DNA from: Acidobacteriota bacterium
GTDB lineage: Bacteria; Acidobacteriota; Thermoanaerobaculia; UBA5066; Gp7-AA6
Length of the DNA: 34,881 nucleotides
Reading direction: 5' to 3'
Assembly (NCBI GenBank): GCA_003222385.1
Contig: QHVV01000006.1
Span: 1 to 34,881 of the forward strand
Made by a program: the position numbers and the translations under genes. Shown here one piece after another: positions 7,451 to 14,667 of this stretch (positions are counted from its first letter, which is position 1; the number at the start of each line of letters is the position of its first letter). The notes under the pieces are model-generated. The model saw only the letters and a program-made list of their open reading frames with translations. It was not told where the DNA came from and did not search any database.

Positions 7451-8409
7451 TCCCTCTCTCGAGGATTCGGGAGGCAGCCGGACGGATCGCCGGAAAGGTT
7501 CATCGCACGCCGCTTCTTTCGGCGACCGGGATCGGCCGGCCGTTCGGCGCGCGCTTGTCTCTCAAGTGCGAGAACTTCCAGAAGACCGGATCGTTCAAGC
7601 CGCGCGGGGCACTGAACAAGGTCCTGTCTCTCCCTCCGGAAGAGCGCGCGCGCGGTCTGGTGACGGTTTCGGCCGGAAACCACGCGCAGGCGCTTGCGTG
7701 GGCCGCACGCATCGCGGGCGCGGCGTGCACGGTGGTGATGCCGACCGGCGCGCCGCAGTCGAAGATCGAGGCGACCCGCGACTACGGGGCGGAGATCGTG
7801 CTGCACGACGACCGCGCCACGCTCTTCGACAGGCTCGCGGAGGTCCGTGACGCGCGCGGTCTCGTCTTCGTCCATCCTTTCGACGATCCCGAGATCATGG
7901 CAGGCGCCGGGACGACCGGCCTGGAGATCCTCGAGGACCTTCCCGATGCGGACGTCGTCCTGGTGCCGGTCGGCGGGGGAGGAATTCTCGGCGGCATCGC
8001 GTCGGCGGTGAAGCAGCTCCATCCGAAAACGAAGGTCGTCGGCGTCGAGCTCGCGGAGGGACCGGGGCTCGCCCCGGCGCTCGCGGTGGGAAAGCCGGTC
8101 ACGGTGAACCGGCCGTGGGGAACGCTCGCTGACGGGATGACGCCGCCCTTCGTGGGCGCCCTCCCTCTGGAGATCGCGAAGGAGGCGGTGGACGAAGTGG
8201 TCGTCGTCTCCGAGGCTGGAATCGTCGAGGCGATGAAGCTCCTGATGACTCGCGCGAAGCTCTACGTGGAAGGCGCCGGCGCGGCGTCGACCGCGGCGCT
8301 CCTCGAGGGGAAGGTGCGCTTTCCGTCGGAAACGAAGGTAGTCGCCCTTGTCTCCGGCGGCAACGTCGATCTCTCCCGGATAGGGTCAGGTCTCCACTTG
8401 CCACATTGA
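7447..8409 (+). CDS. Threonine/serine dehydratase (PLP fold type II)
   Basis: The 320-aa enzyme has the fold-type II PLP signature: the Schiff-base lysine K51 in KTGSFKPRGA, the substrate loop TVSAGNHAQ, and the phosphate-binding glycine loop VPVGGGGILGG. This pattern and length fit the catabolic threonine ammonia-lyase/serine racemase group without an ACT domain. It would convert L-threonine to 2-oxobutyrate and ammonia. Overlap with the GNAT stop suggests coupling. The last residues (IGSGLHLPH) and the TGA stop are encoded by the family-1 repeat at 8383-8409, so the natural C-terminus after GGNVDLSR has been replaced. Confidence 0.87.
   Translation: MIPLSRIREAAGRIAGKVHRTPLLSATGIGRPFGARLSLKCENFQKTGSFKPRGALNKVLSLPPEERARGLVTVSAGNHAQALAWAARIAGAACTVVMPTGAPQSKIEATRDYGAEIVLHDDRATLFDRLAEVRDARGLVFVHPFDDPEIMAGAGTTGLEILEDLPDADVVLVPVGGGGILGGIASAVKQLHPKTKVVGVELAEGPGLAPALAVGKPVTVNRPWGTLADGMTPPFVGALPLEIAKEAVDEVVVVSEAGIVEAMKLLMTRAKLYVEGAGAASTAALLEGKVRFPSETKVVALVSGGNVDLSRIGSGLHLPH
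8383..8409. repeat. REP-like repeat half-unit (family 1)
   Basis: GGGTCAGGTCTCC followed by ACTTGCCACATTGA differs at two positions from the first 27 bases of the repeat at 6577. No opposing arm is visible downstream. It lies at the very 3' end of the threonine dehydratase and supplies its stop codon. Confidence 0.75.
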
Positions 8410-8571
8410 TCGTGCCTTGCTGCGGCGTTTCTTCCCGCGCTTCTGTGTCGTGAAATCGCACTGCGCCATTCCGCCGCGCGCACCGGGGGAACTGTTTTGG
8501 CGTCCGCCGATTTTTCCAAAACCAAATCCGCTCCGGTCCGTCTCACCTCCTGAGAAGACAAAGGAGGTCTC

Positions 8572-9027
8572 ATGACTCACCGGATCATCACGGGTCTAGC
8601 CGCGGTCGCGTGCGCGAGCCTCGTCGCGTGCTCGACGGTGGCCACGCTCGGAACCGACTCGAACACCGCGTTGAAGGAATTGACGGCCGTGCGCCAGACT
8701 CGAGACCAGCTCTACGCGAGCAAGGACCTCGCCGGGCTCTCCCGGTACCACGCGTCGAATCTGACGGCGAAGCTCGCCGACGGAACGCGCCTGGACCGCG
8801 CCGGGTACGAGGCTCTCCTGCAGAAGGAGATGGAGTCCGGCGTCAACACCCCTTCCCGCATCACTCAGCTTTCCCAGGAAGAGAGCGGTTACGTCGCGGT
8901 CGTCGAGGGATCGGGCGTCGCGGAGCGCGAGACCTGGAAGAAGACGGGCGGCGGCTGGAAGTTGAAGTCGGTCGAGGAAATTTCGGACCGCTCCGCGATC
9001 GCGTCGAAGAACCACAAGCAGAGCTGA
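8572..9027 (+). CDS. Lipoprotein with DUF4440/NTF2-like domain
   Basis: A strong AAGGAGG at 8561-8567 precedes the ATG by 4 nt. The 151-aa product has a signal peptide with lipobox LVAC, making C20 the predicted lipidated residue. The mature part follows the DUF4440 plan: ALKELTAVRQTRDQLYASKDLAGLSRYHASNLTAKL, RLDRAGYEALL, and a terminal RETWKKTGGGWKLKSVEEI strand pair. It is presumably membrane-anchored in the periplasm. The 162-bp region upstream contains no recognisable gene. Its 3' end converges on the DUF885 gene, with a hairpin between. Confidence 0.8.
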   Translation: MTHRIITGLAAVACASLVACSTVATLGTDSNTALKELTAVRQTRDQLYASKDLAGLSRYHASNLTAKLADGTRLDRAGYEALLQKEMESGVNTPSRITQLSQEESGYVAVVEGSGVAERETWKKTGGGWKLKSVEEISDRSAIASKNHKQS

Positions 9028-9040
9028 CGGAGTTTCGGGG

Positions 9041-9062
9041 TCTGATCCCCTACGGGGTCAGA
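9041..9062. terminator. Hairpin between convergent genes
   Basis: TCTGA-T-CCCC TAC GGGG-TCAGA forms a nine-pair stem with one bulged T and a 3-nt loop, 13 nt after the stop of the + strand lipoprotein and 24 nt from the stop of the - strand DUF885 gene. There is no T-tract, so termination activity is inferred. The sequence resembles a compact member of the GGGGTCAGRTCC repeat group. Confidence 0.5.
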
Positions 9063-9086
9063 TCCCGGCGGTCCCCGGTCGCTTCG

Positions 9087-10415
9087 TCACGTCAGCTGCG
9101 AAGGAAGCCTCGGCGACGACAGTAGCATCTCGAACACTTCCCAGCGCTTCTCCGGCTGATCCGGCGTACCGCCGTGTGACTCGACGAACCTTCGGACGAG
9201 GTCCTTGCCCAGGTTGTAGTTGATCACGTAGCTGCGATACTGATCGATGAACCGCACCCGCTGCTCGGCGCGGTCGCGCGGGTATAGGGCGTACTCCGCG
9301 AGCCAGCGCGCGGCCCCCCCGGCGTCGATCTCTCCGTTGATGTAACGGCGCGCCGCTTCGTTGCCGGCGTACGCCAGCCGGTCCACGATCTGCCGGACGT
9401 GGTCGAATTCCTCCGCCCGCGCCGGGTCGAGCCCGGCGAGCGGATAGAGCTTCGCCCTCTCGAATTCGACGCGCTCGCCGCCGGGGAAGGCCATCTCGAT
9501 CCCGAAGTTCGCGCTGCCTTCGGCGATCAGCGACTGAGGCGAAAAGAGCGGATAGACGCTGTACTCGATCCACCCGCGGTCACGCACCAGGTTCTTCTCG
9601 AGCAGCGTGTTGTACACGTGGTGGCCCGGGTATCCCTCGTGGCACGCGAGGTCGATCGCGCGGTCGATCGTGATCGGCAGGTCGGTGTTGACCTGGATCA
9701 GGCTCTTGTAGGTACCCTGGTACCAGTTGTAGCCGCTCCACGACTTGCCGGTGACGTCCTCGACCGTGAAGCTCTCGCCCGGCGGGAGCGGGATGTGGCG
9801 GATGGTCCGGTCGCGGCATTCCGCGATCGCCGCCCGGAAGACGCCGTCCACCCTGTCTCTCGGGATCGTGAAGTCCTTCCGGAACGCTTCGTAGCGCTCG
9901 AGGAGGGTCGCGGAGCCGCCTCGCCCGGGGAGCGCGCGGTCCAGCTCGTCGCGGACTTGCCGGAAGTGCTCTTCCGTGTTCACCGGCGCGACGGCGTCGT
10001 AGAGCTGACGGGATTCCTCGTCGAACGAGAGCCGCTTCCCGCCCAGCATCGCGACGCGCGTCGAGAGCGCCCGGAGCTGCCGCGTCAGGTAGGCGCGCCG
10101 CAGCCGGAGCATTTCGTCGGCGGGCTCCGGGATCGCTTCGAGCCGGGCGATCAGCGCCGACGCCTCCGAGGCGATCTCGGGGAGCGGCCGTTTCGACGCC
10201 TCTGCTTCGCGCTTCCATTCGGCCGGCCCGTAAAACGCGTCGACGTAGTCCTTGTCGTGCTGCCCGACCGCCAGGACGAGCTTCACGTACGCCGGCGCGA
10301 TGTCGTTCATTTGCGAGGGAAGAATAGATTCTTCCGTGGGGTCCGAAATGCGAGTTGCGCAAGAAGCGAGAAGGCAAACCGCGACGAGAACACCGAGATA
10401 ACGCAACGTTCGCAC
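9087..10415 (-). CDS. DUF885-type metallohydrolase lipoprotein
   Basis: The GTG at 10415 starts a clear lipoprotein signal (VRTLRYLGVLVAVCLLASC, lipidation at C19); the longer frame to 10508 overlaps the divergent gene and adds no signal. The 442-aa product carries the DUF885 signature HEGYPGHHVYN at about residues 258-268, a zincin-like metal site, followed about 30 residues later by EGSANFGIEMAFPGG, whose Glu is a likely third ligand. The family is annotated as putative metallopeptidase/hydrolase of the cell envelope; substrate unknown. It is divergent from the quinone oxidoreductase with only 23 nt between starts. Confidence 0.85.
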   Translation of the reverse strand: MRTLRYLGVLVAVCLLASCATRISDPTEESILPSQMNDIAPAYVKLVLAVGQHDKDYVDAFYGPAEWKREAEASKRPLPEIASEASALIARLEAIPEPADEMLRLRRAYLTRQLRALSTRVAMLGGKRLSFDEESRQLYDAVAPVNTEEHFRQVRDELDRALPGRGGSATLLERYEAFRKDFTIPRDRVDGVFRAAIAECRDRTIRHIPLPPGESFTVEDVTGKSWSGYNWYQGTYKSLIQVNTDLPITIDRAIDLACHEGYPGHHVYNTLLEKNLVRDRGWIEYSVYPLFSPQSLIAEGSANFGIEMAFPGGERVEFERAKLYPLAGLDPARAEEFDHVRQIVDRLAYAGNEAARRYINGEIDAGGAARWLAEYALYPRDRAEQRVRFIDQYRSYVINYNLGKDLVRRFVESHGGTPDQPEKRWEVFEMLLSSPRLPSQLT

Positions 10416-10438
10416 GGGCGAAGGATAATGCGGCCGCG

Positions 10439-11410
10439 ATGAAAGCGATCCGGGTCGACGCACCCGGCGGTCCGGAAGTAATGCGCCTCGTGGACGTGCC
10501 GGATCCAAAGCCGGGGGAAGGCGAAGCGCTCGTTCGCATCGAGGCGGCCGGCGTCAACTTCATCGACGTCTACCACCGCACCGGAGCGTACGCGCTACCG
10601 TTCCCGCTCGTTCCGGGGCAGGAGGGAGCCGGCACGGTCGCCGCCGTGGGCGGGGGAGTGACGGAGTTTGCCGCGGGCGACCGGGTGGCGTTCGCCGCCG
10701 GATCCGGAACCTATGCCGAGCTCGCCTCGGTCCCTGCGGCGCGACTCGTGCAAATTCCATCGGCGGTTTCGACGAAGCAGGCCGCGGCCGCGATGCTCCA
10801 GGGAATGACGGCGCACTACCTTGCGACGTCCACTTATCCCTTGAAACCGGGGGACACCTGCCTCGTGCACGCCGCGGCCGGAGGCGTGGGCCAGCTTCTC
10901 ACGCAGATCGCGAAGCTTCGCGGCGCCCGCGTCCTCGGGACGGTTTCCTCGGAAGACAAGGCGAAACTGGCGCGGGAAGCGGGAGCCGAGACGATCCTCT
11001 ACACGAAGGAGGATTTCGCCGCCGCGGTCCGGCGGATGACCGGTGGCGCCGGCGTCCAGGTCGTCTACGACGGCGTCGGGCGCGACACGTTCGAAAAGAG
11101 CCTCGACTCTCTGGCGGTCCGCGGGACGATGGTCCTGTTCGGGCAGGCGAGCGGCGCCGTGCCCCCGATCGACCCGCAGATCCTGAACCAGAAGGGTTCT
11201 CTCTACCTGACGCGGCCCACTCTCGCTCATTACACGCGCACGCGCGGGGAGCTCCTGTCGCGGGCCGGCGAGGTCCTCGGCTGGATCGCGTCGGGGAAGC
11301 TGAACGTGCGCGTCTTCCGCGAGCTGCCGCTCTCCGAGGCGGCGGAGGCACACCGACTGCTCGAATCGCGTCGGACGACCGGGAAGCTGTTGCTGATACC
11401 GGGGATCTGA
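10439..11410 (+). CDS. Zinc-independent quinone oxidoreductase (MDR family)
   Basis: The 323-aa product starts MKAIRVDAPGGPEVM and shows the medium-chain dehydrogenase/reductase plan: an N-terminal GroES-like domain (GVNFIDVYHRTGAYALPFPLVPGQEGAGTV) without the zinc cysteine clusters of alcohol dehydrogenases, then a Rossmann domain with the AAAGGVGQ dinucleotide loop. It probably uses NADPH to reduce quinones or enones. A GATAAT hexamer at 10424-10429 lies 9 nt before the ATG and there is no Shine-Dalgarno, so the leader would be very short. The stop codon falls in the hairpin at 11406-11428. Confidence 0.9.
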   Translation: MKAIRVDAPGGPEVMRLVDVPDPKPGEGEALVRIEAAGVNFIDVYHRTGAYALPFPLVPGQEGAGTVAAVGGGVTEFAAGDRVAFAAGSGTYAELASVPAARLVQIPSAVSTKQAAAAMLQGMTAHYLATSTYPLKPGDTCLVHAAAGGVGQLLTQIAKLRGARVLGTVSSEDKAKLAREAGAETILYTKEDFAAAVRRMTGGAGVQVVYDGVGRDTFEKSLDSLAVRGTMVLFGQASGAVPPIDPQILNQKGSLYLTRPTLAHYTRTRGELLSRAGEVLGWIASGKLNVRVFRELPLSEAAEAHRLLESRRTTGKLLLIPGI

Positions 11411-11428
11411 CCTCCTTTGGAGATCAGA
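11406..11428. terminator. Hairpin between convergent genes, containing the qor stop codon
   Basis: TCTGACCTCC (11406-11415) pairs with GGAGATCAGA (11419-11428) with one mismatch around a 3-nt loop. The TGA of the quinone oxidoreductase is in the left arm, and the rhodanese stop lies 8 nt beyond the right arm. Possible bidirectional terminator. It shares the TCTGA/TCAGA-CC core with the hairpin at 9041. Confidence 0.45.
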
Positions 11429-11436
11429 CCTCACGA

Positions 11437-11805
11437 CTATTGCTCTGTGGGGTACCCGAGCGCCTTCCAGCGCTTCCAGCCGCCGTCCATCGAGATGACG
11501 TTGCGATAGCCCATCTTCATGAGCGTGTCGGCCGCGAGGGCCGAGCGATACCCTCCGCCGCAGTAGAGAACGATCTCCTCGTTCCGGTTGGGGATGGCGC
11601 GCTCGATGTCTCTTTCGATGACCCCTTTGCCCATGTGCAGGGCGCCGAGCGCGCGCCCGCGCTCCCACTCGTTGTCTTCGCGGACGTCGACCAGGTGAAA
11701 GCGGTCGCCCGTCTCCTGCCGACGCCGGACCTCTTCCGGCGTCGTCTCCCGGACGCGACTCTTCGCGTCTTTGACGATCTCGAGAAAGCCTTTCGAGTGT
11801 TCCAT
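11437..11805 (-). CDS. Single-domain rhodanese-like sulfurtransferase
   Basis: The ATG at 11805 follows a GGGAGGA site on the minus strand and gives a 122-aa protein; the open frame to 11877 runs into the GAPDH gene and is not needed. The rhodanese pattern is complete: FHLVDVREDNEWERG (CH2A-type motif), the active-site loop YCGGGYRSALAA with catalytic C82, and ISMDGGWKRWKALGYP at the end. The C-x-x-x-x-R-S loop fits a thiosulfate/persulfide sulfurtransferase. It is cytoplasmic with no signal. It is the last gene of a minus-strand operon, 11 nt after the GAPDH stop. Confidence 0.88.
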   Translation of the reverse strand: MEHSKGFLEIVKDAKSRVRETTPEEVRRRQETGDRFHLVDVREDNEWERGRALGALHMGKGVIERDIERAIPNRNEEIVLYCGGGYRSALAADTLMKMGYRNVISMDGGWKRWKALGYPTEQ

Positions 11806-11816
11806 GCGTCCTCCCG

Positions 11817-12824
11817 TCAGTCCCCGAGCGCTGCCAGCCGGACGATGAGATCCACCACGCGGTTCGAGTATCCCCACTCGTTGTCATACCACGAGAGGAC
11901 CTTCACGTAGCCGTCCCCTGCGGCCCGGGTCGAGAGCGCGTCGAAGATCGAAGAGTTGGGATTGCCGATGATGTCGCTCGACACCAGAGGAACCTCGCTG
12001 TACTCGAGGATGCCGCGCAGACGGCCCTCCGCGGCGCGCCGCATCACGTCGTTCACTTCTTCCGCCGTCGGCTTCCTTTTCAACCGGCAGGACAGATCGA
12101 CGACCGACCCATCCGGGACAGGCACGCGCATCGCCATCCCGTCCAGCTTTCCCTGGAGCTGCGGCAGGACCTTGCCGACGGCACGGGCCGCCCCGGTCGT
12201 CGTCGGGATGATGTTCTCGGCGGCCGCCCGGCTGCGCCGGAGGTCCTCGTGCGGCACGTCGGCGAGCCGCTGGTCGTTCGTGTAGGCGTGGACGGTCGTC
12301 ATGAAACCTTCCTCGATGCCGAACTCCTCGTCGAGAATCATCGCGATCGGCGCGAGGCAGTTCGTGGTGCAGGACGCGTTCGACACGATCCGGTGCTCCG
12401 GGGAGAGCGTGCGGTCGTTGACCCCGACCACGATCATCGCGTCGACGTCGCCCTTCGGCGGGACGGTCAGGATGACCCGCCTCGCGCCGGCCGACAGGTG
12501 CTTTGCGAGCTTTTCCCGCGTCAGCAGGACGCCGGTGGATTCGACCACGATCTCGACCCCGAGCTTCTTCCACGGGATCCGCGCGGGGTCCTTCTCCGCG
12601 GTCATGACGACCTTTCGGCCGTCGACGAACATCGCGTCCGCGTCCGCCGAGACCTGCCGGTCGAAGACCCGCATCACGGTGTCGTACTTGAGGAGGTAAG
12701 CGAGGTGCGCGTTGTCGAAGAGATCGTTCACCGCGACGACTTCCATGTCGTCGCGGTCCGAGAGGATCCGGAACACGGAGCGTCCGATCCGGCCGAATCC
12801 GTTGATGCCGACCCGGATCATCAT
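11817..12824 (-). CDS. gap: Type I glyceraldehyde-3-phosphate dehydrogenase (canonical)
   Basis: The 335-aa enzyme converts glyceraldehyde 3-phosphate, NAD and phosphate to 1,3-bisphosphoglycerate. The Rossmann motif INGFGRIGR is at residues 7-15. The catalytic loop SNASCTTNC places the nucleophile at C152, with base H179 in TTVHAYTND. The TTTGAAR phosphate loop, the substrate Arg in AMRVPVPDGS and the terminal SWYDNEWGYSNR are all present. An Asp in VNDLFD suggests NAD preference. Two adjacent ATG codons (12824, 12821) are possible; the first overlaps the upstream paralogue's stop (ATGA), so translation is coupled. No phosphoglycerate kinase is adjacent. Confidence 0.93.
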   Translation of the reverse strand: MMIRVGINGFGRIGRSVFRILSDRDDMEVVAVNDLFDNAHLAYLLKYDTVMRVFDRQVSADADAMFVDGRKVVMTAEKDPARIPWKKLGVEIVVESTGVLLTREKLAKHLSAGARRVILTVPPKGDVDAMIVVGVNDRTLSPEHRIVSNASCTTNCLAPIAMILDEEFGIEEGFMTTVHAYTNDQRLADVPHEDLRRSRAAAENIIPTTTGAARAVGKVLPQLQGKLDGMAMRVPVPDGSVVDLSCRLKRKPTAEEVNDVMRRAAEGRLRGILEYSEVPLVSSDIIGNPNSSIFDALSTRAAGDGYVKVLSWYDNEWGYSNRVVDLIVRLAALGD

Positions 12825-13849
12825 CGCGCCGCGGCGACCTTTCGATCGAGCTCGGCGAAGCGATCCAGCAGCTCCACCGCCCGGTGCGCGTACCCGAAAC
12901 CGGAGTCGTACCAGGAGACGGTCTTGGAAACCCTTTCGCCGAGCACCATCGTGGCCAGCGAGTCGAAGGTGCTCGACCAGGACGACCGGGCGACGTCGCT
13001 CGAAACGATCGGGTCGGCCTCGAACTTGAGGACGTTCCTCCACCGCTCGGTCGCCGCCGCGGTCCGCACGACCTCGTTGACCGCGACCGGCGTCACCGGA
13101 CGGGAGTGCCAGCAGACAAGGTCGACCGCCGAGCCGTTTCGCACCGGGACCGCGACGGCGGAACCCGTCACGCGGCCGGCCAGGGACGGAACGACCTCCA
13201 TCACCATCGCGGGGGAGCGGGACTCCTGCGGAATGATGTTCTCCGCCGCCGCGCGGCCGCGGCGCATCTCTTCGGCCGGCACGTCGGCGAGCCGGTGCTG
13301 GCTCGTGTACGAGTGGACGGTGGTGTAGAGCGCCCGTTCGATGCCGAACGCGTCGTGGAGGATCTTCGCGATCGGCGCGAGGCAGTGGACGGTGGAAGAG
13401 GCGTTCGAGACGATCCGCTGGCGGCTGTCGAGCTCGCCGTCGTTGACTCCCCGGACGACCGTGATGTCCGGAGGCTCGAGCGGCGGAGCGCATGCGATGA
13501 CCCGCTGCGCCCCCGCGCGCAGGTGACTTTCGAGCTCGGAACGCGTGCGCCCGCGCGAGGTCGCCTCCAGCACGGTGTGCACGCCGAGCGCGCCCCAGTC
13601 GACCGGGCCCTGGTCCTTCCCCGTGATCATGCGGATCTGCCTGCCGGCGACGTACAGGTTCCCCTCCCGGATCGAGACTTCGTCGGGGAAGCGCCCGAGA
13701 AGGGTGTCGAATTTGAGCAGGTACTCGAGCGGTTCCGGCGCGTTCCAGTCGCTGATGGCCGCGATCGAGACGTCGTCCCGATCGTAGAGGAGCCGGAAGA
13801 GATTCCGCCCGATCCTCCCGAACCCGAAGAGCCCGACAACCGTCGTCAC
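12821..13849 (-). CDS. GAPDH paralogue lacking the catalytic cysteine (probable pseudoenzyme)
   Basis: The 342-aa product aligns along its whole length with the downstream GAPDH. It keeps the nucleotide-binding loop LFGFGRIGRN and H179 in TTVHSYTSQHRLADV. The catalytic loop reads SNASSTVHC: Ser152 replaces the nucleophilic Cys (codon TCC against TGC). The phosphate loop TTTGAAR is replaced by QESRSPA, the substrate-binding Arg of AMRVP is Ala (AVAVP), and SWYDNEWGY has become SWYDSGFGY. Ordinary phosphorylating activity is therefore unlikely. It may bind NAD, form mixed tetramers with the neighbour or have a regulatory role. The GTG start overlaps the hydrolase stop (GTGA). The frame is intact, so it is not a decayed gene. 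Confidence 0.9.
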   Translation of the reverse strand: MTTVVGLFGFGRIGRNLFRLLYDRDDVSIAAISDWNAPEPLEYLLKFDTLLGRFPDEVSIREGNLYVAGRQIRMITGKDQGPVDWGALGVHTVLEATSRGRTRSELESHLRAGAQRVIACAPPLEPPDITVVRGVNDGELDSRQRIVSNASSTVHCLAPIAKILHDAFGIERALYTTVHSYTSQHRLADVPAEEMRRGRAAAENIIPQESRSPAMVMEVVPSLAGRVTGSAVAVPVRNGSAVDLVCWHSRPVTPVAVNEVVRTAAATERWRNVLKFEADPIVSSDVARSSWSSTFDSLATMVLGERVSKTVSWYDSGFGYAHRAVELLDRFAELDRKVAAAR

Positions 13850-14637
13850 AGGTGAGAATTTATCGCGTCGAGGAAGCGCCGCCAGACGGCCAGATACTTC
13901 TCTCCGCCGACGACGTACGCGTCGTTGTGGCCCGCGCCCGGGACGACGAGAAGCTCCTTCGGAGACCTCGCGAGATCGAAGAGCCGCCGCGCGTGAGCGG
14001 GAGGGGCGACGTCGTCCTGCGCCGCCGCCACGAACAGTTTGGGCTGCGCGACCCGGGCGATCTTCTTCTCGGTGTCGTAACGGGATCGGACCAGGAAGCC
14101 GGGCACGAAGGGATAGTGAACGCGGGCGAGCGCCGGCACCGAGAGAAACGGGGTCTCGAGCGCGACTCCCGCGGGCCCTTTTGCGGGGGACCTCGCGGTC
14201 CCCCGATCCCCCTGCCTTGCGAGTGCGACCTCGACGGCGACCGCGCAGCCGAGCGATTCGCCGAGCAGGATGATCCGTTCCGGCGCGAAGCCGCGGTCGC
14301 GTGCCGCGTCGTAAATCGCGAAACCGTCGCGATACAGACCCGATTCGGAGGGCCGTCCTTCCGACAGGCCGTAGCCGCGATAGTCGACGAGGAAGAGATC
14401 GACGTCGAGGCGATCCACGAAGAGCTTGGCGCGGTCCAGGCGATGGCTGACGTTTCCGGCGTTTCCTTGGAAGAGCAGGACGACCCGGCGGCCGCCGCCC
14501 TTGATCCACCAACCCTTCAGCCGAACGCCGTCCGAGGCGACCGGCGAGAGGTCCTCCGAGCGCAGGCCGTAGTCGGCGGGCAGGGCGTCGAGCCGGCGGA
14601 GCGGGAAGTAGAGGAAGCGGTCTTCGAGCCGGCTCAT
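13846..14637 (-). CDS. Alpha/beta hydrolase (S33/ABHD17-like)
   Basis: The 263-aa protein shows the YqkD/ABHD-type hydrolase pattern: LLFQGNAGNVSHR (oxyanion region), FLVDYRGYGLSEG, nucleophile elbow GESLGCA with S128, an acid at D208 or D209 in AAQDDVAPP, and H237 in PGAGHNDAY. An N-terminal hydrophobic anchor is weak or absent. Residues about 142-157 (QGDRGTARSPAKGPA region) are an insertion encoded partly by a perfect DNA palindrome at 14185-14204. It is the first gene of the four-gene operon and divergent from the thioredoxin-like selenoprotein gene, 30 nt away. The substrate, perhaps an acyl ester or thioester, is unknown. Confidence 0.85.
   Translation of the reverse strand: MSRLEDRFLYFPLRRLDALPADYGLRSEDLSPVASDGVRLKGWWIKGGGRRVVLLFQGNAGNVSHRLDRAKLFVDRLDVDLFLVDYRGYGLSEGRPSESGLYRDGFAIYDAARDRGFAPERIILLGESLGCAVAVEVALARQGDRGTARSPAKGPAGVALETPFLSVPALARVHYPFVPGFLVRSRYDTEKKIARVAQPKLFVAAAQDDVAPPAHARRLFDLARSPKELLVVPGAGHNDAYVVGGEKYLAVWRRFLDAINSHL
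14185..14204. repeat. Perfect palindrome inside the hydrolase coding region
   Basis: GGGGGACC (14185-14192), loop TCGC, GGTCCCCC (14197-14204). It lies where the hydrolase has an extra loop between the helix after the nucleophile and the next strand. It keeps the reading frame. It looks like a mobile palindromic insertion within a gene. Confidence 0.6.
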
Positions 14638-14667
14638 GCGCTAGGCTGTGGCGGGAGGAAAACGCGC

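Noticed and set aside
8410-8571. Remnant of a REP-associated transposase next to the 8383 repeat
   Set aside because: A short minus-strand open frame ends in a basic stretch before the repeat, but it has no recognisable transposase motif (no HUH or catalytic Tyr context).
12249-13855. Long plus-strand open frames opposite the GAPDH genes
   Set aside because: They mirror the codon pattern of the real genes in GC-rich DNA, are Arg/Asp-rich without family similarity, and have no ribosome sites.
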